Source of the DNA: Novipirellula caenicola
GTDB lineage: Bacteria > Planctomycetota > Planctomycetia > Pirellulales > Pirellulaceae
Assembly (NCBI RefSeq): GCF_039545035.1
Contig: NZ_BAABRO010000003.1
Coordinates: 1-64,000, forward strand
Direction: 5' to 3'
Length of the DNA: 64,000 nucleotides
The stretch's first letter is position 1. The number at the start of each line of letters is the position of its first letter. The notes below the pieces were generated by a model, which saw only the letters and a list, made by a program, of their open reading frames with translations, did no database searches and was not told the origin of the DNA. The position numbers and the translations under genes are program-made. Positions 35,389 to 47,310 of the stretch are shown here, piece by piece.

Positions 35389-36318
35389 TTGCAAAAACAA
35401 ATTGATGTGATCGGAATTGGGGTCTCGGTGCTCGACGCCGTGATGGTGGTCGACGGTTTTCCGGCCGAGGAATCGGTGGTGCGAGCCCAGCAGCGAGCGG
35501 TCGGGATCGGCGGCGGAATTGCCGTGGCCACGGCGACTGCGGCCGCTCTCGGTGGGCGAGCCGCATTTGCCGATTTGCTGGGGTTTGATCCGATGTCCGA
35601 GTCGATTTTGGCAGCGCTACGTGCCGCGTCGGTCGATGTCCGTTGGGTTCAGCAAAGCGACGATCAAACCGCTTCGGTGGCGACGATTTGGGTTAACGCC
35701 GCGTCGGCATCACGGACGATCGTGTTTTCGCCCGCCAGCGACCTTGAATTGCCATGGAGCGACGAGCTGGCACGCGGCGTGGCCGCCGCAAAAATTCTTC
35801 ATCTCAATGGGCGACACTTGCGAACTTGTTTGCAAGCGATCGAGGTTGCCAAACAGCACGATACGCTGGTTTCGTTTGATGGCGGAGCCCACCGCTACCG
35901 CAGCGAGGTGCTGCCGCTTGTTGGGGCGAGTGACATTTTGATCGTGTCCGAACATTTTGCACAGGAACATTTCAAGTCCCAGACAAAATCAGATGCCGCG
36001 GTTTCGCCCGACGAACTTGTCTCGTTTCTGCAACGTGAGTTTGGCTCGCGTTGCGTCGGTGTGACTTGCGGTGAACGCGGCAGTTGGATTGCCGGAACCG
36101 ATCAGTCGCCCTGGCATCAACCGGCTACCGCGGTCGAGGCGGTTCGCGACACCACCGGATGCGGCGACACCTATCACGGTGCGTTCCTGTTCGCTTGGTC
36201 GCAAGGGCGGTCACCGCGTGAGTGTGCTCGCATCGCATCCGTCGTTTCGGCGCACAACGCCAAGGGGTTAGGCGCATTTGCCTTCGATGCAGACAAGATT
36301 GCTGCGATGCTGAAGTGA
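35389..36318 (+). CDS. PfkB-family sugar kinase
   Basis: A 309-residue ribokinase-family kinase. The N-terminal GIGGG near 43-47 is the sugar-binding PfkB signature 1; DTTGCGDTYHGAF near 251-263 is signature 2, with Cys where Gly-Ala-Gly-Asp is more usual and the catalytic Asp conserved. It should phosphorylate a sugar or nucleoside with ATP in the cytoplasm; the substrate is not evident. The TTG at 35389 is preceded by AAGG about 9 nt upstream. It stands between PQQ-propeller and DUF4139 genes, with which it has no evident operon link. Confidence 0.85.
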   Translation: MQKQIDVIGIGVSVLDAVMVVDGFPAEESVVRAQQRAVGIGGGIAVATATAAALGGRAAFADLLGFDPMSESILAALRAASVDVRWVQQSDDQTASVATIWVNAASASRTIVFSPASDLELPWSDELARGVAAAKILHLNGRHLRTCLQAIEVAKQHDTLVSFDGGAHRYRSEVLPLVGASDILIVSEHFAQEHFKSQTKSDAAVSPDELVSFLQREFGSRCVGVTCGERGSWIAGTDQSPWHQPATAVEAVRDTTGCGDTYHGAFLFAWSQGRSPRECARIASVVSAHNAKGLGAFAFDADKIAAMLK

Positions 36319-36408
36319 GAGAGACGCACGCCAATGGCTGGGACCAATGTCAACTACTTTGGGAGCGTTCGCGGCGCGAGCCCAATGAATGGATCAGGAC
36401 GATTTGTT

Positions 36409-38253
36409 TTAGAAGATGCCACCACCGCTCATGCCACCGCCAAATCCGCCGCCGCTTGAGTTTTCAAAACGATAATCGCTTCGCATCTGTTCGAGCATGC
36501 GGTCACCGACAATGCGTTTCTCGCGATCGTGTTCAATCGTAAACGAGTATTCGAAATCGTAGGCGTTGCTGCCAAACCGTTCGGCCGGGATTTCGAGATC
36601 CCAGCGCAATATTCCAGTTGGCCGCTGCATTCGCAGGTAGAGCGGATCGGTGGACAGTTGCGTCGCCACGTCCGCCGCCAATGAAACGCTGATCGATTCG
36701 TTTTCAGTCGCCAGCGGAATGCGGTCCAGCAACCGGATGGGGATCGCCGTGTTGTGATAGTTCGAAACGACCAGCCGGTATTTTAGGCTGACGCGTTGGT
36801 TGCCACCGTGAACCGACGAATCACGCGACATCAATTCGCGTCGTGTTCGGACTTGGCGGTCGGCGCCAAATCCGATTCGGAAACGTTGTCCCGCAGCGGT
36901 GGGCGGCAGCGTTGTGCGGCCGATAAATTTTTCGTTCAAGTAAACGTCGGCATCACCAGCGATCAAGTTTCGGCCGATCGTGTTTTTTAAGTCCGCTTCA
37001 CGATAGGCGAAACTGCTCAATAGCGGCGTGACGACATAATTCAAATCGCCGGTGAGGGTGTCGTGAGTCACCGTGACGACTTGATTTTCAAGTCGACTTG
37101 GGATTTTGATGCGGTCGGCGATCGTGTAGCTCTCGTCGCTGACGTTCGCTCCCGCATCCAAGGCGATATCGCGTTGGACTTTCGCAGCAGACTCGAGTTC
37201 AGCAATTTGCTTCATTCCCGATTCGGCATTGCGAGTGATGTCGCGGTGCCAAACCATTCGGTCTTGCCATGAGGGGATTTCCAACTCGCTCGGCGCCATC
37301 GATGACGTCTGCGATGACAACGCTGCACTTGATTCCGCGATGCCGATACGCAACGGGGTCAGACCGGGGGCGGCGGAGTGCAGATCGGGTTGAGCGGTCG
37401 ACAGGGTCAGCTTTACATTGTCCCAATCTTCGCCGCTGTTTTGCACGATCACGCTTTCAAATTCGAGCAAAAATTCCGCTTCTTCCTGAGCGATGCGTTG
37501 GCCGCGGACCGTATAGCTCGGCGACCATCCGACATCGCTGACTTGGTAGCTGAACCGCAGTGGCCCGCCCTCAGGGGAGATTACTTCGATTAGCGCCTCG
37601 CTTGTCGTGCCTCGTGTATTGTGGATCGACTCGATGCTCGCGCGGTTGACTTGGATTGCCTTGGTCAAATCGTCGATTGTGGTTTGCTGCTCATGTAGTT
37701 CTTGGGCGAGTTGACGTCGCCGCTGCATGGTGAAATCGGTCAGTGCGGTAACGGATTGCACGTCCAGTGTGGCGCGATCCAGGTTTTCAAGCGTTTTGCT
37801 TGCTGAAAAATCGACAAGTTTCTCAAGCGTGAGCAAGTCCTGTTCAATCACGGTCGACGTTTGTTTGGCGTTATTCAGATCACGCAGCAGCGCCGCGTAT
37901 TGGTCTGCAAGCGTTTTGACTTTTTGCTCGTTTTCGGGCGAAAGTGAGTCAACGGTCATCACGCGAGTCGATCGAATGACGCTGCCCGATTCACATTGCG
38001 AAAACGCGGAACCTGCCACATAACTCGCTGGCAAGTCGGTCACCCGGATTTGTTGCAAGTCCGCCGAGGCGGGGACGTCGATCCGGCGAACAACACTCGC
38101 TTGGTCGCGGTACAGCGTGACGGAATCGATTGTGTCGGTGCCCGCTGCGATCGATTCGGCGGCACTGGTTTGATGGACGTTGGTGACAAGCAAGTGGATC
38201 GACATTGCCCATGCGATGATGATCACGAGCGAAGGGGGTCTAAACGTGCGCAT
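36409..38253 (-). CDS. DUF4139 domain secreted protein
   Basis: A 614-residue exported protein. The start at 38253 has AAGGA 8-9 nt upstream and begins a signal peptide (MRTFRPPSLVIIIAWAMSIH); the frame remains open upstream but lacks signals. VTLYRDQASVVRRI near 45 is the DUF4140 N-terminal domain, a central coiled coil follows (about 110-230), and YQVSDVGWSPSYTVRG opens the DUF4139 domain. The tail is Gly-rich (SSGGGFGGGMSGGGIF). The family includes mucoidy-inhibitor A-like proteins; function is unknown, probably envelope-associated. The gene is convergent with PfkB and divergent from the next hypothetical gene. Confidence 0.8.
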   Translation of the reverse strand: MRTFRPPSLVIIIAWAMSIHLLVTNVHQTSAAESIAAGTDTIDSVTLYRDQASVVRRIDVPASADLQQIRVTDLPASYVAGSAFSQCESGSVIRSTRVMTVDSLSPENEQKVKTLADQYAALLRDLNNAKQTSTVIEQDLLTLEKLVDFSASKTLENLDRATLDVQSVTALTDFTMQRRRQLAQELHEQQTTIDDLTKAIQVNRASIESIHNTRGTTSEALIEVISPEGGPLRFSYQVSDVGWSPSYTVRGQRIAQEEAEFLLEFESVIVQNSGEDWDNVKLTLSTAQPDLHSAAPGLTPLRIGIAESSAALSSQTSSMAPSELEIPSWQDRMVWHRDITRNAESGMKQIAELESAAKVQRDIALDAGANVSDESYTIADRIKIPSRLENQVVTVTHDTLTGDLNYVVTPLLSSFAYREADLKNTIGRNLIAGDADVYLNEKFIGRTTLPPTAAGQRFRIGFGADRQVRTRRELMSRDSSVHGGNQRVSLKYRLVVSNYHNTAIPIRLLDRIPLATENESISVSLAADVATQLSTDPLYLRMQRPTGILRWDLEIPAERFGSNAYDFEYSFTIEHDREKRIVGDRMLEQMRSDYRFENSSGGGFGGGMSGGGIF

Positions 38254-38506
38254 AGTAGATTCCTTGTTCACGACGTCATTTTCCGGATGGTTAGGAAAAG
38301 GTGAATCGAGGGATTGCCGATGTGTGCAAATCGAACGCAGCAAATTGCAACACCTTTGGCAAACTTGATCACGCACTCCAGTGCAGCGCACGATGAATTC
38401 TCTCGATACCGTGGTTGAATGCACTTGGAATGCCAAGTGGGAATGCCAATTGCTGGACCGCTACCACGATGGAGTTCGAATTCACCTCACACTGCGAGTG
38501 GCTGCC

Positions 38507-39466
38507 ATGATGTTGTCTGTGCTGCGTTGGCGATCGATATTCGCGACGGGGATCGTTTTCATTGCGGCGCCGGTGGCCGATGCTCAATCGGTGGTACCGA
38601 CCGACGTGATGCATGGAATTCACGCTCACGCTCGCGTCACTCGAGATGGTAGCGAGGTAGCGTCGTGGCAAATCGATCCGTTTATGACTGAACAGCAGGA
38701 GGCTGACATCTTGGCGTTTTTGCAAGAGCCATGCCGATTCGCCTGGGACGACGGTCTCACGTTACCTCAGTTGACGCGAGACATGTCGACCCGTGTTGCC
38801 ACCGAGATTGACGTTCACGCTTTGCAAGAGATTGGGCTGAAGGAAAGCCTTGTGCTGATTGCAAAGAGACACGAGCAACCGAGTTTTGCAATCACGGATC
38901 ATGATCCGTTTGCAGGGCCGTCGCGATCAGAGTCGCAGCGGCGTGACCAAACCACCGATTCGCAAGTGAATGTATCGGGCGGTGCGGCGAATCGCACCGG
39001 AGTCGTTCCGTGGTGGCGAAGTTCCGAGGTGACGAGGGGGTTGGATAGGAGCCGGGCGGACATCCAGACGCCGAGTGTCGGTGCGAAGGTGACTCATTTG
39101 TTAGCGCAGTCTGACTTAGTGCTCTCGATACGCTCAGGGCAGCTAACGATCACCACGCGAGAAGGTGCCGAGGAACAACTGGCGATTCGCGTTTATGACG
39201 TCACGCCCTTGGTCGGACGCCAGCGCGAGCCGGAGACGAAATGGAACGCCGGCGGGGCGGCTTCGTGGCAGCCATCATATTCCCGTCGCGGCGAGCCGCT
39301 GTTGCAGGTGATCGAAACGAACATCGACAGCGATACTTGGGAATCGCTCGGGGGACCATCCACGATGTCGCTATTGACGTGCCGGTCGCGGCAATGGTTG
39401 GTCGTCGCGGCGACTTCGCCGACACACTGGAAAATCCAAGCGTTGCTGGATCGTCTAAATCGTTAG
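38507..39466 (+). CDS. Secreted hypothetical protein
   Basis: A 319-residue exported protein. ATG at 38507 (or 38510) starts a signal peptide ending VADAQS; 42 upstream codons are open but not needed. The mature part has no recognised domain: an acidic QQEADILAFLQEP segment, a polar middle (about 130-200), and a C-terminal beta-rich third (SDLVLSIRSGQLTITTREGAEEQLAI in part). Neighbours give no clear partner. The promoter lies in the 253-bp gap shared with the DUF4139 gene. Confidence 0.6.
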   Translation: MMLSVLRWRSIFATGIVFIAAPVADAQSVVPTDVMHGIHAHARVTRDGSEVASWQIDPFMTEQQEADILAFLQEPCRFAWDDGLTLPQLTRDMSTRVATEIDVHALQEIGLKESLVLIAKRHEQPSFAITDHDPFAGPSRSESQRRDQTTDSQVNVSGGAANRTGVVPWWRSSEVTRGLDRSRADIQTPSVGAKVTHLLAQSDLVLSIRSGQLTITTREGAEEQLAIRVYDVTPLVGRQREPETKWNAGGAASWQPSYSRRGEPLLQVIETNIDSDTWESLGGPSTMSLLTCRSRQWLVVAATSPTHWKIQALLDRLNR

Positions 39467-39651
39467 TTTTCTGATTCTATCCCAATGTGTGGATAACCCG
39501 ATGGCGTCCGAATGGGCCTAGTCGACGGTTTTTTTCCAGCCACTGGGCCTTTCGAATATCCAGCGGAACCTGCCGGCGGCAGTGGGGTTGAATCGAGCTA
39601 TGACCTCACTGACTTGTTGCTCCTTTTCTCGCTTTTTTGGGGACTGTTCTT

Positions 39652-41115
39652 GTGAAATCGCTTCATCTGATTGCCGCGGCTACCTTTACGTTGACCGCTT
39701 TTGCCGGGGGGGCCGGCTCGGCCAAGGATCTCGATTCCGGCTGGCCGCAGTGGCGGGGCCCCGAAGCGTCCGGCGTCGCACCGACGGGGAATCCGCCAAC
39801 CCAGTGGAGCGAGACCGAAAATATCCGCTGGAAAATCGAAGTCCCGGGTGTCGGCAGCTCGACCCCGATCGTGTTGGGCGACCGCGTCTATGTCGCGACC
39901 GCAGTGAAAACCGATCGGATGAAAGAGGGAGCGGAGGCGGCAACGGAGCCGCAAGCCGCCGAGTCCTCCGAGCCGCCACGACGTGACCGTGGCGGCGATC
40001 GGCCTAGTGGTTTTGGTCGCGGTGAGCGAGGTGGTCTTGGTGGCCGTGGTGAAGGGGGCGGCCGTAGTGGTCGAGGTGGCCGTGGCCGCGGCGGGGCGGA
40101 ACCAACCAATTACTATGCCTTTATGGTGTTGGCCTACGATCGTGCCAGCGGCGCGGAGGTGTGGCGGAGCACCGTGACCGAGCAAGTGCCTCACGAAGCC
40201 GGACACAACACCAACACGTTTGCATCAGCGTCGCCGGTGAGCGACGGAGAACGGCTGTATGTCTCGTTCGGATCGCGAGGCGTTTACTGCTTGGATCTGA
40301 ACGGGAAAACATTGTGGAGTCGCGATCTAGGTAAGATGCAAACACGAGCTCAATTTGGCGAAGGCAGTTCGCCAGCGGTCTCTGGCGATACGCTTGTCGT
40401 CCCGTTTGATCACGAAGGCGAATCGTTCATCGTGGCACTCGATGCGAAATCGGGTGAAGAGCGATGGCGGAAAACTCGCGACGAGCAAACGACGTGGTCG
40501 ACTCCTTTGATCACCCAGTACGAAGGACGCACGCAAGTGATCACCAACGGCAGCAATCGCGTTCGTAGTTATGACTTGGCCACGGGCGAATTGATTTGGG
40601 AATGTGGTGGTCAAGCGGGCAACCCGATTCCGTCGCCTGTGCGGTTCGAGGACAACGTGATTGTGATGACCGGATTTCGAGGTTACGCGATCTATTCGAT
40701 CCCGCTCAGCAGCAAGGGGGATGTCACCGATAGCGAGACGATCAGTTGGATCGAAGAAGACGCGGCGCCGTACGTTCCCTCGCCGCTGCTGTATCAAGGC
40801 CAGCTGTATTTCGTCAAAGCCAACAATGGCGTGCTGCTTTCACGCGATGCCAAGACCGGCGAACTGCGGATCGATCAAACTCGATTGCCCGATATTTCAA
40901 CCATCTATGCGTCGCCGGTCGCAGCGAACGGCCACGTCTATTTGACCGGACGTGATGGCACGACCGTGGTGCTGAAGCATGGCGATTCGTTCGAAGTCGT
41001 TACCAAGAACAAGCTTGATGAGGAAATCGATGCCTCGGCGGCCATCGTCGGCAACGAGATCTTCTATCGTGGCAAGCAACACCTGTACTGCATTGCCGAG
41101 TCGACCGACCGCTAG
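39652..41115 (+). CDS. Secreted PQQ-like beta-propeller protein with Gly/Arg-rich insert
   Basis: A 487-residue exported protein. The GTG at 39652 begins a signal peptide (MKSLHLIAAATFTLTAFAGG); WPQWRGPEASGVAP follows, the usual planctomycete propeller start. Repeats such as GDRVYVAT, GKTLWSRDLG, DAKSGEERWRK and LATGELIWECG show a PQQ-type propeller. An insertion of about 45 residues rich in Gly and Arg (about 110-155) lies between the first and second blades, an unusual low-complexity loop. It is the second such propeller in the window, after 32903-35191, but the two are not close sequence duplicates. Convergent with the methyltransferase gene. Confidence 0.85.
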   Translation: MKSLHLIAAATFTLTAFAGGAGSAKDLDSGWPQWRGPEASGVAPTGNPPTQWSETENIRWKIEVPGVGSSTPIVLGDRVYVATAVKTDRMKEGAEAATEPQAAESSEPPRRDRGGDRPSGFGRGERGGLGGRGEGGGRSGRGGRGRGGAEPTNYYAFMVLAYDRASGAEVWRSTVTEQVPHEAGHNTNTFASASPVSDGERLYVSFGSRGVYCLDLNGKTLWSRDLGKMQTRAQFGEGSSPAVSGDTLVVPFDHEGESFIVALDAKSGEERWRKTRDEQTTWSTPLITQYEGRTQVITNGSNRVRSYDLATGELIWECGGQAGNPIPSPVRFEDNVIVMTGFRGYAIYSIPLSSKGDVTDSETISWIEEDAAPYVPSPLLYQGQLYFVKANNGVLLSRDAKTGELRIDQTRLPDISTIYASPVAANGHVYLTGRDGTTVVLKHGDSFEVVTKNKLDEEIDASAAIVGNEIFYRGKQHLYCIAESTDR

Positions 41116-41190
41116 GCAACCGTCGCGTTTGTTTGATCGGGCCCGCGGCAAACACCAGTGCGGGTCCCTCGGCAAACGGCAGTGCTCTTT

Positions 41191-43030
<1,840 letters not shown>

Positions 43031-43206
43031 TCATGTACCCAGCATCTGGTGATGATCTTGATACAATGGGATGCCCGAGGCCGCTGTCGGCCCAAACGAA
43101 CCGGTGCCGCGAATAACCAGGCGGCCCAAATAAGTTGGCAGCTCGCACGGCCCCATTTCACCGTCGCTTCCCCCATCCTTTGACCCTCATTTTGAATCTA
43201 ACGCTG

Positions 43207-44748
43207 ATGAAAATACGAACTTCCTCTTTTCAACGACTGGTCGCCTCTCTCGCATTGGTCGTGTGTGTGACGCTACAGGCGTCGGCGGCTGACGATGCCA
43301 AAGTCTTGTCGGCATTGTTGATCGACGGGCAAAACAATCACAAATGGCAAGAAACCACCCCGCTGATCAAACAGACGCTCGAAGCATCAGGGCGATTCAA
43401 AGTGGACGTTGTCACCTCGCCTGCAAAAGGGGGCGACATGAGTACATTCGCTCCGAAATTCGCCGGCTATGACGTCATCGTTTCCAACTACAACGGCCAA
43501 CCGTGGAGCGAGTCGACGCAAAAAGCGTTTGAGGACTACGTCGCTGGCGGAGGCGGTTTCTGCTCGGTTCACGCCGCCGATAACTCGTTCCCAAAATGGT
43601 CGGCCTACAATCGCATGATCGGGCTGGGGGGCTGGGGCGGTCGCAATGAGAGCGATGGTCCCTACGTTCGTTGGAAAGAGGATCTGCAAAAATTTACGCG
43701 TGACAACTCGCCTGGATCGGGTGGCACCCACGGCAAACGCGTTCCCTTTGTCGTCGTCGTTCGCGATGTCGAGCATCCGATCACCAAGGGATTGCCGGGA
43801 TCGTTCATGCAAACGGCTGACGAATTGTACGGAAAGTTGCGAGGACCCGCGGAAAACATGCAAGTGTTGGCGACCGGATTCAGTGCCAAAGAATCGGGCG
43901 GTACTGGCGAACACGAGCCGCTGTTGATGTGCATTCAATACGGCAAAGGACGTGTTTTTCACACGACCCTTGGGCATGACGTCAACGCGATGAAGGGGTT
44001 GGCGTTCCAAGTCACGCTGCAGCGTGGTACCGAGTGGGCGGCGACTGGCGATGTGACCCTGCCCGCCGTCGATGCCGAGACGTTGACGGCCGACGAGCCT
44101 GCCGTCCGCGATCCGGCGACGCTTAGCGAGTCGGCCGCAGGCAACGATGTCTCGTGGGACACGATCCCCGATATCGATGGCAAAGGCTGGGTTTCGCTGT
44201 TCAATGGCAGCGACACCAAGGGCTGGACCCAAAAGAACGGCACCGCGACCTACCGCGTCGAAAAAGGGGCTGTGGTCGGAAAAACCTCCGAAGGAAGCCC
44301 GAATTCGTTCTTGTGCACCGATCAAACCTTTGGCGATTTCGAGCTGACCTTCCAAACCAACGTCGACACTGGACTAAACAGCGGGGTGCAGATTCGCTCG
44401 CTCAGCACCAAGGATTACAAAAACGGTCGTGTTCACGGCCCCCAGGTCGAAATCGAAGCGGCGCCAGGCGAAGCGGGCTACGTCTACAGCGAAGGGACCG
44501 GACGCGGTTGGATCACCAAGGAACAACCGATCAAAGACGCCTATCAAAACAACAGCTGGAATCGTTTCGTCGTTCGCGCGGTGGGCGATCGCATTCAAAC
44601 TTGGGTCAACGGCACCAAGATCGCTGATTTTTCGGACGCAGAATCGAGCAAAGAAGGCTTCATTGGGCTGCAAGTGCACGGCATCGCCAAGGGGACCGGC
44701 CCCTTCGAAGTCCGCTGGAAAGATATCCGCGTGCGTGAGCTGAATTAA
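43207..44748 (+). CDS. Secreted ThuA and DUF1080 two-domain protein
   Basis: A 513-residue exported protein. ATG at 43207 starts a signal peptide ending ASAADD. A ThuA-like domain covers about 30-260 (LIDGQNNHKWQETTPLIKQTL, SNYNGQPWS, FCSVHAADNSFPKW, HPITKGLP), and a C-terminal DUF1080 (3-keto-disaccharide hydrolase-type jellyroll) domain about 320-513 (GWVSLFNGSDTKGWTQK, EIEAAPGEAGYVYSEG, IGLQVHG). Both families are associated with secreted carbohydrate breakdown in planctomycetes. No direct catalytic residues can be claimed. It lies about 100 bp beyond divergent hemB. Confidence 0.9.
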   Translation: MKIRTSSFQRLVASLALVVCVTLQASAADDAKVLSALLIDGQNNHKWQETTPLIKQTLEASGRFKVDVVTSPAKGGDMSTFAPKFAGYDVIVSNYNGQPWSESTQKAFEDYVAGGGGFCSVHAADNSFPKWSAYNRMIGLGGWGGRNESDGPYVRWKEDLQKFTRDNSPGSGGTHGKRVPFVVVVRDVEHPITKGLPGSFMQTADELYGKLRGPAENMQVLATGFSAKESGGTGEHEPLLMCIQYGKGRVFHTTLGHDVNAMKGLAFQVTLQRGTEWAATGDVTLPAVDAETLTADEPAVRDPATLSESAAGNDVSWDTIPDIDGKGWVSLFNGSDTKGWTQKNGTATYRVEKGAVVGKTSEGSPNSFLCTDQTFGDFELTFQTNVDTGLNSGVQIRSLSTKDYKNGRVHGPQVEIEAAPGEAGYVYSEGTGRGWITKEQPIKDAYQNNSWNRFVVRAVGDRIQTWVNGTKIADFSDAESSKEGFIGLQVHGIAKGTGPFEVRWKDIRVRELN

Positions 44749-44817
44749 TTCAGGCTTTTTTGGTTGAACGGCGTAAAAACAGGGGATTTTGCGGGTTTTT
44801 GCTCAAGAAAATTGAGC

Positions 44818-44846
44818 TTGACGCCGACACGGTGGTTTCGCACAAT
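44818..44846 (+). promoter_or_regulatory. Candidate sigma-70 promoter upstream of dnaG
   Basis: TTGACG (44818-44823) and CACAAT (44841-44846) are separated by 17 nt, matching TTGACA and TATAAT at 5 and 4 of 6 positions. It points to dnaG, leaving a leader of about 295 nt. The rest of the 44749-45149 gap has small open frames on both strands, but none with a start signal or motif. Confidence 0.3.
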
Positions 44847-45149
44847 CGCCGGTCGCTCGTAATTTATGAGCGGTTTGCCAGTTGTATTTTTGCTAGCAAA
44901 CCGTTCAATTGCGTCGCAATGGATTGCAAGATCGAAATTTGCCCGCGGCCAGTCAAGCAAGATTGGCGAAATCGGTGGTTTGCCTAGTTGGTGATCATCG
45001 AGATGGGTCGACCGATCGGATACGTTTCGCCAGCTTGAATCGGCGAGTCGCCCAAGGAAGGGGTTCCGCACCGAAATTGTTTCGGGTTTGTCGTGGCTTT
45101 CTTTCCAGGTGCCTTGTCACCAAGTGGTTCCTTTTACGGGAGTTGTCGC

Positions 45150-47261
45150 TTGTCCCTGCCTGTGGACTTCGACCTGAAAGAGCGAGTGCGCGCGAGCGTC
45201 GACATTGTCGATGTTGTCGGCCAGACGCTGGAGTTGCATCCGGCGGGTCGCAATATGGTTGCACGTTGTCCCTGGCACAACGACCGGCGACCTTCTTTGA
45301 CCGTCAATCCCGAGCGGCAGACGTGGAAGTGTTGGGTTTGTGATATCGGTGGCGATATCTTTAGCTACGTGATGCAGCGAGACGGGCTCGATTTTCCATC
45401 GGCACTTCGCATGTTGGCCGAACAGGCAGGCATTCCGATCGACGAGCTACGAGGCGGCAAAAAGACCGTTTTCGGCAGCCCCGATGATCGCCCCACGCTG
45501 TTTGCAGCAATGAAATTGGTCTCGGACGCCTATTTCCAACAGCTTGAAAGTGGCACCAGCAACGATGCCAAGATTGCTCGGGACTATTTGGCCTCGCGTG
45601 GCATTGATGACGAGAACCGCAGGCGTTTTCGCATCGGCTTTTCGCCCGAGTCGTGGAGCTTTGCTGTCGACTTGCTTAAGAAGCATAACTTTAGCGCCGA
45701 GGTTGCCGAAGCCGCTGGCTTGGCCATCAAACGAAACAAGGGTGACGGGTATTACGATCGGTTTCGCGGCCGGTTGATGTTCCCGATTCATGACCTGCAA
45801 GATCGCCCGATCTCGTTGGGAGGCCGGTTGATCCCCGCGATCGCCGCGCGACGTGGCGAAGAAAAGGCCGGGGCCAAGTACATCAACGGTCCTGAGACCA
45901 AGTTATTCCGCAAGTCACACCAGCTGTACAATTTGCAACTGGCGCGTGAATCGATCCGTCGCGGTGGTGACGCCTTGGTGATGGAGGGTTACACCGATGT
46001 GGTCGCCGCTCGCCAAGCAGGCGTCGAGTCGGCGGTCGCCGTGCTTGGGACCGCCTTGGGTGACGACCACATTCGTTTGTTGAAACGATTTGCGAAACGG
46101 GTCGTTTTGGTGCTCGATGGTGACACCGCCGGGCAAACCCGCGCCGATCAAGTGCTCGAGTTGTTTGTGCGTGCCGATGTCGACATGCGGGTTTTGACGT
46201 TGCCCGATGGCAATGATCCCGCCGATTTTTTGGCGTCACAGGGGCGCGCCGCCTTTGATGAATTGGTGGCTAAGGCGCCCGACGCGCTCGAGCACAAATT
46301 GAATCGGTTGACCGAAGGGGTCGATGTCACGAACGACACGCACAAGGTGACGCAAGCGATCGAAGTTTTGTTGGGGATCATCGCTCAAGCTCCGCGGACC
46401 GCGAATCTAAAAGTGGACCAGTTGATGCTGCGGATGTCGAGGACGTTCGGGTTGCCGATTGAGCGGCTTAGTGAGCGACTCGAAGAGGTTCGCAAAACAC
46501 GCTCGCGAGCCCAGGCGAAACATCGTGATTCACGCAGTCGCGGCGCAAGCCCTGGTGCTGCCCGGCCGGTGAAGCGTCCCTCGCCGCCGCCTCGCAGCGA
46601 AAGTTCGCCCCCGGCGTCATCGTTTGATCCGAATGCGGCGTTTTTAGAGTCGGCAGAAGTTGAAGGTGATTTTGGCGGCTACGATGATTTCGGTGTCCCG
46701 CCGGATTTCGGCGGCGCCCCGGACTTCGGTGGCGCGTCCGATTTTGGCGGGCTGGATGCGTCTGGCGATTTTGGCAGGACGTCGTCACGTTCATCGTCGC
46801 AAGCGAATCGTGTGCAGCCGCTCAGCGGAATCGATCGCGAGTTGTTTGAAACGCTGATTGAATCACCCGAGCTTGCGGCGATGGCGGTCGAATCGATCGA
46901 TCCTGATTGGCTCGATTCCAATACGGCAAAGATGTTGTTGTCGGCCTATCAAGACTTGGATCTGCAAGGCCGTGACTTGACGCTCGAGTCGCTGATGTTG
47001 GTTCTTGAAAACGAAGATTTGAAAAACCAAGTCGTGACGCTCGAGGAACGCGTGCGTCGTCGCGGCGACCAATCCACCCAAACCACCTTCGAGCGTTACG
47101 CGGGGGTTGTTCTGCGCTACCGCGAGCGAGAATTTTCGGCAGAAAAAAACCGCCAAATCGCAAAACTGGCTTCTTCGGCATTGGCAGAAGAGGAAGAGGA
47201 GGCTCTATTGAAAGAGCTGTTTGACGCCGAGCGAGCGCGTCACCAGATGAAAAAAGATTAG
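45150..47261 (+). CDS. dnaG: DNA primase
   Basis: A 703-residue primase that makes RNA primers at the replication fork. A zinc finger of CHC2 type has C40, H43, C61 and C64 (CPWHNDRRPS and CWVCDIGGD). The catalytic core includes the RNA-polymerase basic motif and a Toprim domain (MEGYTDVVAARQAG, LVLDGDTAGQTRADQ). The C-terminal helicase-binding domain follows about residue 570. The TTG at 45150 is chosen because GGGAG lies 7 nt upstream and the protein then begins right before DLKERVRAS; a GTG at 45093 is possible. Between the core and C-terminal domain sits an unusual FGG-rich repeated linker. It precedes rpoD, as in the classical dnaG-rpoD pair. Confidence 0.95.
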   Translation: MSLPVDFDLKERVRASVDIVDVVGQTLELHPAGRNMVARCPWHNDRRPSLTVNPERQTWKCWVCDIGGDIFSYVMQRDGLDFPSALRMLAEQAGIPIDELRGGKKTVFGSPDDRPTLFAAMKLVSDAYFQQLESGTSNDAKIARDYLASRGIDDENRRRFRIGFSPESWSFAVDLLKKHNFSAEVAEAAGLAIKRNKGDGYYDRFRGRLMFPIHDLQDRPISLGGRLIPAIAARRGEEKAGAKYINGPETKLFRKSHQLYNLQLARESIRRGGDALVMEGYTDVVAARQAGVESAVAVLGTALGDDHIRLLKRFAKRVVLVLDGDTAGQTRADQVLELFVRADVDMRVLTLPDGNDPADFLASQGRAAFDELVAKAPDALEHKLNRLTEGVDVTNDTHKVTQAIEVLLGIIAQAPRTANLKVDQLMLRMSRTFGLPIERLSERLEEVRKTRSRAQAKHRDSRSRGASPGAARPVKRPSPPPRSESSPPASSFDPNAAFLESAEVEGDFGGYDDFGVPPDFGGAPDFGGASDFGGLDASGDFGRTSSRSSSQANRVQPLSGIDRELFETLIESPELAAMAVESIDPDWLDSNTAKMLLSAYQDLDLQGRDLTLESLMLVLENEDLKNQVVTLEERVRRRGDQSTQTTFERYAGVVLRYREREFSAEKNRQIAKLASSALAEEEEEALLKELFDAERARHQMKKD
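46674..46778 (+). repeat. In-frame FGG-type repeats in the dnaG linker
   Basis: Imperfect repeats of about 24 bp encode DFGG-containing units (for example DFGVPPDFGGAPDFGGASD) between the primase core and the helicase-interacting domain. The DNA is repeated with synonymous changes, so the amino acid pattern rather than fresh slippage is being kept. Confidence 0.7.
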
Positions 47262-47310
47262 CTTGCGAGATGCTAGCAAATGATAGCATTCGAAGTCAAC
47301 ACGAAAACGC

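Noticed and set aside
44745-45071. Small open frames on both strands upstream of dnaG
   Set aside because: Neither has a ribosome binding site or motif; the region fits a leader with a promoter better.
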